The translations under genes and the position numbers were made by a program. From a candidate division FCPU426 bacterium (GTDB lineage: Bacteria > Oederibacteriota > PGYV01 > Palsa-1178): DNA of 10,748 nt. The first letter of the stretch is position 1. Each line of letters begins with the position of its first letter. Positions 7,201-10,748 of the stretch are shown here, one piece after another. The stretch lies in NCBI GenBank assembly GCA_003167475.1, contig PMTB01000010.1, positions 1 through 10,748 on the forward strand, given 5' to 3'. The notes under the pieces were generated by a model. The model saw nothing but the letters and a program-made list of their open reading frames with translations, did not search any database and was not told where the DNA came from.

Positions 7201-7709
7201 GTAAAAGGCACGCAAGCCTGCTGTGGCGCTGTAAGATCAGGATTTAAATAAACGTTGTAGGATCCCATTGCCACTATGGCATAGTAGGTATATCCGGGGA
7301 TCAGCGTTGAAGGCATGGTTATTGTTTTGCTTGCGGGATGAATGCCCGCGGCAGGCGGTTGCGGCAGGTCCCCGCATCCGGAAGCCCCTACGCATGACAG
7401 GCAGTTGGCGGCCGGCGTGGGCGCCACGCAGGCGTCGCCGATAACCATATTCATCTGCGTTGAGTTTCCCGCGCCTGTAGCCGGTATCGCGCACTGGTTA
7501 AAAACCGCGATAAAATATTTTTCCGGTTCGGGCCCGTAGTCGCTAGTGTAGTTCCAGTTTACCGTGACAATATCGCCCGGAGAAGGGTTTGCCTGGGAAA
7601 GAGTAACACCGGATAACGCCGTCACCGCGGCATATAGGTTTGGAATAAATATAAACAGGATAGGCAATGTTAACGTGAAAACAATATATATATACTTCTT
7701 CCGTTTCAT
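4236..7709 (-). CDS. Giant secreted multidomain surface protein (DUF11, LamG-like, Thr/Pro stalk, FlgD-Ig-like tail)
   Basis: The product has 1157 residues. Residues 1-27 form a signal peptide ending NLYA. Residues 28-172 form an Ig-like, cysteine-bearing domain. Residues 175-290 match a DUF11 (SpaA-like) repeat. A second DUF11 repeat starts at 295 (VTYFMQYINQGTTL), is interrupted at about 327-512 by a jelly-roll/LamG-like domain (FDDGLIPAGW...MYDNLKVFSL), and resumes with RIFDTVPAGISYLGC to about 598. Residues 603-937 are a Thr/Ser/Pro stalk. Residues 940-1046 are a third DUF11 (KYTITIRNDGTG...VWDTLPSNMTFL). Residues 1070-1157 form a C-terminal domain (VRVYPNPFN, IYTLSGE, WDGKN, AGIYYYLV) of the FlgD-Ig-like / sorting-tail class. 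By family knowledge such tails mark proteins exported across the outer membrane or held at the surface; the secretion route here is unknown. No catalytic domain was seen, so adhesion or matrix scaffolding is the best guess. ATG 7709 has only modest ribosome binding sequence (AAGGAAAGG further up, GGGGA very close). Confidence 0.85.
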   Translation of the reverse strand: MKRKKYIYIVFTLTLPILFIFIPNLYAAVTALSGVTLSQANPSPGDIVTVNWNYTSDYGPEPEKYFIAVFNQCAIPATGAGNSTQMNMVIGDACVAPTPAANCLSCVGASGCGDLPQPPAAGIHPASKTITMPSTLIPGYTYYAIVAMGSYNVYLNPDLTAPQQACVPFTCPLTAPYIKLNKVAEGTTGSVGQSVLFTIYYDAGNIHNFKITDAVDARFTITKVYNGGVNLGQNITWTINAGYITSPQKGSVSFLAQINAGTTGTIIPNTAVGTCAEIASQNSNTANVVIGQPGLSISKSASATTVNPMDTVTYFMQYINQGTTLVEYQNFDDGLIPAGWTNNPAGGTWNAAPGYLQQTVLGSGYTGYMDSAMTPIHDGIYICDMLVPSSNTAHMDGVMHFIQVDSNNFYMARINASDGKLYLDKVVATVSTIGGTSVANPHGIGLKQDVWYTVKVQVCGSSIMMKVWPRGDNEYPAWDLSVTDSDIPGMGIVGFQANEGPQMYDNLKVFSLTASTNPRIFDTVPAGISYLGCSGGTGCSKTGSVINWPVGSTCAGAQAVSWWGQVTAACGSAAITNQAGIDSDDPPPPVISNMAVINIRDCVPTPTPTYTCTKTITPTPSTSATLTQTYTRTPSPSSTQTPNNTATFTPSRTSTGTNTTTYTQTSVNTPTLTLTRTNTATNSPTFTVTASPTFSASATDTFTATPTPTMSPSRTNTQSPTFSPTKSYTATYSSTPTITLTDMPTYTFSPTCTFTVTDTLSSNTPTYTLTSTLSFTATRTQTPSSTASYTATFTASQTLSFTPTYTGTMTNSPTYTGTATYTATLTSTPSLTVTDTMSSNTPTYTKTATQSYTSTPTMTWTLSSTSTRTFTATGTPANTATAVNTHTASPTFVAPSATNTATVSYTYTALPSATNTFTTSPSRTPIPPTATITQTPLGAPVDMTIRITASGDDPAAGAIVKYTITIRNDGTGVTDNIKVWDTLPSNMTFLSSVTPDAPVVMGQYLLWNAGSQALLPGQQMVLTFTAVITDVSDGSLITTSVLADYNDPFYNDPSYKHPPIFSGYNYYPEGDVRVYPNPFNLKSGKTLKFINITPGSNVLIYTLSGESVGAIYAKGQKVEWDGKNRTGIECSAGIYYYLVVNQQTNKTRTGKIFAVDQ
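4899..5903 (-). repeat. Thr/Pro-rich stalk-coding repeat region
   Basis: About 335 codons encode a low-complexity stretch in which Thr or Ser alternates with Pro, Tyr, Phe, Ala and Asn at roughly every second residue. There is internal duplication: TDTLSSNTPTYT (residues 757-768) recurs as TDTMSSNTPTYT (835-846), 78 residues later. PTYTGT occurs twice at short distance. The coding strand is rich in C, T and A and poor in G. The region behaves as a spacer holding the DUF11/LamG head away from the C-terminal anchor. It is probably extended and a plausible target for O-glycosylation, which is inference. Confidence 0.8.
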
Positions 7710-7740
7710 CTTCCCCGACCTTTCCTTTTATATATAAGGT

Positions 7741-7780
7741 AGGCGGTGTAAGTCCCGCTATGATCCCAGTCCCGTGGGAT
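7741..7780 (-). promoter_or_regulatory. Possible structured 5' leader of the giant gene
   Basis: Between the promoter and ATG 7709 lies a leader of about 90 bases. It has a perfect 6-bp hairpin (ATCCCA 7763-7768 with TGGGAT 7775-7780) and a shorter GCGG/CCGC hairpin (7743-7746 with 7755-7758). The heptamer CGGGACT (minus strand) appears twice, once in each hairpin. I do not recognise a known riboswitch class. Confidence 0.35.
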
Positions 7781-7806
7781 AAATCAACAAAAACGCTTTC
7801 GTAAAT

Positions 7807-7834
7807 ATTATAACATAAACACATCGGTTGTCAA
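7807..7834 (-). promoter_or_regulatory. Perfect-hexamer sigma-70 promoter of the giant surface protein
   Basis: The minus strand reads TTGACA (7834-7829), 16 bases, then TATAAT (7812-7807), with TG one base before the -10 (TGTTATAAT), so it also carries the extended -10 element. All twelve hexamer bases match the consensus. Transcription should start near 7800, giving a leader of about 90 bases. This suggests strong constitutive expression unless the leader is regulated. Confidence 0.85.
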
Positions 7835-7890
7835 AGGTGAATTTTTTTGCTATGATTTTGAGGCGTATGAAATCAATAACTATTAAAGCA

Positions 7891-8080
7891 TCCCCGCAGC
7901 AAAGCTGCCGGGTTATTGAGTCCTGCCTTACTTACAAGATCCGCAACCTAAAGGTTGCGGCTACATAATCAAATAATAACTGCCAAACGACGCTGTTCTG
8001 CCTGTGTAGCCGCAACCTTTATCCGTATTCTACGGACTGTAGGGTTGCGGCCTTTGTTCTAACGCAGCAAGCTGCGGGGA
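7891..8080. repeat. Nested palindromic intergenic element
   Basis: The outer arms, TCCCCGCAGC-AAA-GCTGC (7891-7908) and GCAGC-AA-GCTGCGGGGA (8064-8080), are inverted copies of each other, and each is itself a hairpin. Inside, CCGCAACCT-AA-AGGTTGCGG (7941-7960) is a perfect palindrome. A 14-bp perfect inverted match joins AGGTTGCGGCTACA (7952-7965) to TGTAGCCGCAACCT (8004-8017). A further arm, CCGCAACC (8010-8017) with GGTTGCGG (8043-8050), encloses TCCGTA/TACGGA. No coding potential was found. It is likely a non-autonomous dispersed repeat of REP or MITE kind. Confidence 0.65.
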
Positions 8081-8109
8081 ATTTAACCCGTAAATTATTA
8101 ACAACGGCC

Positions 8110-8144
8110 GCGGCGTGGCGCATTATATGCACCCCCGACGCCGC
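8110..8144 (-). terminator. GC-rich hairpin after the right-hand gene, possible terminator
   Basis: GCGGCGT (8110-8116) pairs with ACGCCGC (8138-8144); inside it GGCGCAT pairs with ATGCACC (one wobble) around a three-base loop, with a short one-sided bulge. It begins about 20 bases after the stop at 8163. The following minus-strand T tract is weak (GTTGTTAATAATTT), so this is a terminator candidate rather than a textbook one. Confidence 0.45.
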
Positions 8145-8162
8145 AATCCGCGGTATTTCAAT

Positions 8163-10748
8163 TTACTGTATCACGACTTTCTCTATCGGAGACTTTGCCT
8201 CTTTGCCTGTCTGGTCAGTCACAACCACTACGTAGTAATATATGCCTTTTGCCAGCCCCTGGAAATATACCCCATCCACGTCAAGGGCGCACTTGCCCTG
8301 CGGCTGCGGGAGCGTGCTTTCCGCTTTCCTTACCAGCCTGCCCATGCCTGTGTAAACCTTAAACACTGTTTTTATTATTGGCTTTGTGATTGTGAAGCCT
8401 ATCGTCCTTCCCGGCGTTGTGCCCGGTACCGGGTTTGGGTTCGGGTAAAGCAGGACCGGCGTCGCGGTTACAAACGCTATAATGTTGCCCGGGGTAGGCG
8501 TCGAAGTCGCCGTGAATGTCAGCGTGACTATGGGAGTGGGCGAGAAAGTGAATGTATCGGTGAAAGTCGGCGTGGGCGCGGCATGCAGTGTAACGCTCAT
8601 GGACATGCTCGATGGGCTGTTGACCGGCCCGCCGCTGTTTCCAGACGCTGTCCCCTGGAATGTTATTGAGCCTGACTGTGTAACGTCATAGAGCCATGTA
8701 AACGCTGTGTTCCCATTTACCGCAAGGCTTCCCACTATGGCCGGTTGCGGCCCGCTCAGGAGCGTAACAGCCGCGGTTGAGCCGTTTACTGTCAGGACCG
8801 ATGGCGCGATATTATTGACCGTGGCGTTGCCGTTGTTATTGACGTTCATTATAACCGTCAGCTGCTGGCCGACAGTTACATCTGTGGGCGCGTTTATCCC
8901 CGTTGAAAGAGACGGGTTTGGAACTGTAGGGACTGCCGTAAAGGTATATGTCTGGGTCGGCGTATCTGTAAATGTGTTTGTCGGAGTATTTGAAGCGGTG
9001 AAAGTGTATGTGCTAGTTGAACCCGGCGGCGGCGTGTTTGTTACGGTGTAAGTGGCCGTCGGAGTAAACGTATTTGTAGCGGCCGGCACGGTGTTTGTCG
9101 CGGTCGGGTACGCTGTCGGAGCGGCGGGGCAGCTTGCGCAGCCGTATATCACTATCTCGTCGATCCACAGGTCCGCTGTTACAGTTCCGGCCGCGGCGTT
9201 AAAGTTCGTCTGCCACTGGAATTCCTTGGCGTGCTGCAGTACGGTCGATATCACTGCAGATGTTCCCCAGCCTGCAGCCTGCGCGAATGCCGCAAACGGC
9301 GCGTCTACCTGCGACCATGCTGCGGGTGCCGTGAATGTCACTTTATAGTCGTTAAAGCCTGTCAGGTTGTTGCCTGACGGATCCGTATAAGGTATCTTCA
9401 GGAGGTAACTGTTGCCGTCGCCTTTTACCCAGAACCTGATTCCTGTGCAGGAACTTATATTTGTTTCCGTAAAGTTTGGCGATCCGGCAGTAGCGTTCAG
9501 CTGCGAGCCCATGCCTATGCACGGATATGTGGAGCCTGCTATGCCCACTGTTCCAGTTATCCTCATGGCATACGCTGTCGAGTTCGCCCCTCCCGCGGAA
9601 GGCGTCAATGTGTCGCCCGAAGCCGGCCATACTGTTGCCGGTGTTCCGCCTAAGTAAGTGTACCAGAACCCGCCATAATTGTTCGCGGCGTTCATGTCTT
9701 CCATATCATCAAACGAGCATCCGCCTCCGTTTGGCGTATTTGTGATCGTCGGCAGGCCTGCCGTATAAGTCGGAGTCGCCGTAAATGTATTTGTCGCGCC
9801 CGGAGGAGGCGTATTTGTATTTGTGTATGTGCATGTTGCGGTAAATGTGGCCGTGGGAGTGAATGTGTTCGTTGACCCTGCGGGCGGTGTATTTGTGGAT
9901 GTCGGCACCACTGTCGGAATCCCGGGGCAGCTGGCGCAGCCGTAAATCACTATCTCGTCCACCCAAAGGTTTGCCGTCGTTGTCCCGGAGGCCGCGTTAA
10001 AGTTTGTCTGCCACTGGAATTCCTTGGCATGATGAAGCACGGTTGAAAGGTCAGCCGTCGTGCCCCAGCCTGAAGCCTGCGAGAACCCGGCGAATGGCGC
10101 CGATACCTGCGACCATGTTGCGGGCGCGGTAAATGTCACAAGATAATCATTATATCCGGTCAAAGTCGCGCCGGCTGAACTTGTATAGGGGATTTTCATC
10201 AGGTATGAGTTCCCGTCGCCTTTCACCCAGAACCTGATGCCCGTGCAGGAGCTTATGTCAACTTCCGAATAGGTCGGCCCGCCTGATGTGGCGCTCAGCT
10301 GCGAACCCATTCCTATGCAGGGATATGTGGTGCCGGCTATGCCCACGGTGCCGGTTATCCTCATCGCGTAAGCGGTCGAGTTCGCGCCGCCGGCCGAAGG
10401 CGTTAACATTTGTCCCGTGACCGGCCAGACCGTCGCGGGCGTACCTCCTAGGTAAGTGTACCAGTATCCGCCGTAGTTATTGTTCGCGTCAGCGTCCTCC
10501 ATATTGTCAAACGAACAGACCGCGCTTGAGGTTGGCGACACTATCGGCGTGTTGCTCGGCGTGTAAGTATTTGTCGCGGTGACCGGCGTTATATTGCCGC
10601 ACACGCCGGAACCGATGAAGTTCACGGCTGCTTTTTCCCTGGTGAGTATATACTGCATGACTTCGTCAGTGGGCGCGAACCACATGGTCTTGTTGCCGCC
10701 CTCGCCGTAAGTATTATATATGTAGCTTATGTGCGCGCTTAGAGTGGC
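8163..10748 (-). CDS. Deacetylase-type protein with twin CBM-like modules and sorting-like tail, 5' end missing
   Basis: The frame is open to the right edge; 861 residues are visible (numbered from the edge). Residues 1-45 (SAHISYIYNTYG...TMWFAPTDEVMQYILTRE) resemble the end of a NodB-type polysaccharide deacetylase domain, whose catalytic part lies outside the window. After a short Thr/Pro linker come two copies of a 197-residue galactose-binding-fold, carbohydrate-binding-like module (78-274 and 344-540; CSFDxMED, YTYLGGTPATVWP, GIRFWVKGDGNSYL, EFQWQTNF, DEIVIYGC), resembling CBM11/CBM30-type domains. A third Thr/Pro linker leads to a CARDB-like domain (about 611-721), then a short linker and a C-terminal domain from about 765 (LLYPNPNP, FKVYTGMGRLVR, GLAKGIYYYVVVVTD) of the FlgD-Ig-like/sorting-tail kind. 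It is probably exported and tethers or targets deacetylase activity to a polysaccharide. The ATG at 10685 is internal and not a real start. Confidence 0.8.
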   Translation of the reverse strand, partial: ATLSAHISYIYNTYGEGGNKTMWFAPTDEVMQYILTREKAAVNFIGSGVCGNITPVTATNTYTPSNTPIVSPTSSAVCSFDNMEDADANNNYGGYWYTYLGGTPATVWPVTGQMLTPSAGGANSTAYAMRITGTVGIAGTTYPCIGMGSQLSATSGGPTYSEVDISSCTGIRFWVKGDGNSYLMKIPYTSSAGATLTGYNDYLVTFTAPATWSQVSAPFAGFSQASGWGTTADLSTVLHHAKEFQWQTNFNAASGTTTANLWVDEIVIYGCASCPGIPTVVPTSTNTPPAGSTNTFTPTATFTATCTYTNTNTPPPGATNTFTATPTYTAGLPTITNTPNGGGCSFDDMEDMNAANNYGGFWYTYLGGTPATVWPASGDTLTPSAGGANSTAYAMRITGTVGIAGSTYPCIGMGSQLNATAGSPNFTETNISSCTGIRFWVKGDGNSYLLKIPYTDPSGNNLTGFNDYKVTFTAPAAWSQVDAPFAAFAQAAGWGTSAVISTVLQHAKEFQWQTNFNAAAGTVTADLWIDEIVIYGCASCPAAPTAYPTATNTVPAATNTFTPTATYTVTNTPPPGSTSTYTFTASNTPTNTFTDTPTQTYTFTAVPTVPNPSLSTGINAPTDVTVGQQLTVIMNVNNNGNATVNNIAPSVLTVNGSTAAVTLLSGPQPAIVGSLAVNGNTAFTWLYDVTQSGSITFQGTASGNSGGPVNSPSSMSMSVTLHAAPTPTFTDTFTFSPTPIVTLTFTATSTPTPGNIIAFVTATPVLLYPNPNPVPGTTPGRTIGFTITKPIIKTVFKVYTGMGRLVRKAESTLPQPQGKCALDVDGVYFQGLAKGIYYYVVVVTDQTGKEAKSPIEKVVIQ
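9129..9719 (-). repeat. CBM-like module, second copy
   Basis: A 591-bp in-frame direct repeat of 9927-10517, offset by 798 bp. Hand alignment of the proteins is gap-free with about 40 differences in 197 positions (about 80% identity). Cysteines in CSF, YPC, SSC and GCASC are kept in both copies. Confidence 0.85.
9927..10517 (-). repeat. CBM-like module, first copy
   Basis: Partner of 9129-9719. In the stretch encoding AYAMRITGTVGIAG nearly all nucleotide differences between copies fall at third codon positions, so the protein is being held constant while the DNA has drifted. Confidence 0.85.

Noticed and set aside
7741..7780. Cyclic-di-GMP (GEMM) riboswitch
   Set aside because: The GGGAC-type strings are suggestive but the conserved GEMM core and tetraloop-receptor arrangement are not present.
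7543..7824. Short minus-strand frame starting inside the giant gene's promoter
   Set aside because: Its start codon lies in the spacer/-10 region so it could not be translated from that transcript, and the rest is out of frame with a well-supported signal peptide.

Overview
This window looks like chromosomal DNA from an uncultivated, Gram-negative (diderm) bacterium. It carries a housekeeping enolase, a signal-peptide-bearing outer-membrane beta-barrel candidate, and two very large secreted proteins. Those two have Thr/Pro-rich stalks and C-terminal 'YPNP' domains of the FlgD-Ig-like / sorting-tail type. That combination, together with a TGTCATTGCGAGGAG-type palindromic repeat, is typical of candidate-phylum genomes (Goldbacteria, Omnitrophica, Elusimicrobia and similar groups). 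The phylum assignment is a guess from protein style, not a demonstrated fact.

Layout. Positions 1-509 (minus) hold the N-terminal part of a secreted NodB-type polysaccharide deacetylase that starts at TTG and runs off the left edge. Positions 510-767 hold its extended -10 promoter, a pair of inverted REP-like hairpins and the enolase terminator. Positions 768-2063 (minus) are enolase, with its promoter at 2123-2151. A 148-bp imperfect palindrome (2207-2354) follows, then a small exported/membrane protein of unknown function (2380-3081, minus) with a near-consensus promoter. Another inverted repeat lies at 3170-3290. A plus-strand outer-membrane barrel gene (3378-4154) converges on the first giant gene through a shared bidirectional terminator (4201-4232). 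The giant gene (4236-7709, minus) encodes a 1157-residue multidomain surface protein driven by a TTGACA-16-TATAAT promoter. Positions 7835-8162 hold a nested palindromic repeat and a GC-rich hairpin. A second giant gene (8163 to the right edge, minus) is a partial deacetylase-type protein carrying two near-identical carbohydrate-binding-like modules, a CARDB-like domain and a C-terminal sorting-like domain.

Functional picture. Apart from enolase, which has its own promoter and terminator, the cargo is cell-envelope and extracellular: two deacetylase-type proteins acting on polysaccharides, one with a carbohydrate-binding tail; one large adhesin/stalk-like protein; one outer-membrane barrel; and one membrane-associated unknown. 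Genes are spaced out and have individual promoters, so this is not a tight operon. Each of the four long gene-free gaps holds its own, sequence-unrelated palindromic element. I saw no tRNA, rRNA, CRISPR array, transposase or phage gene.
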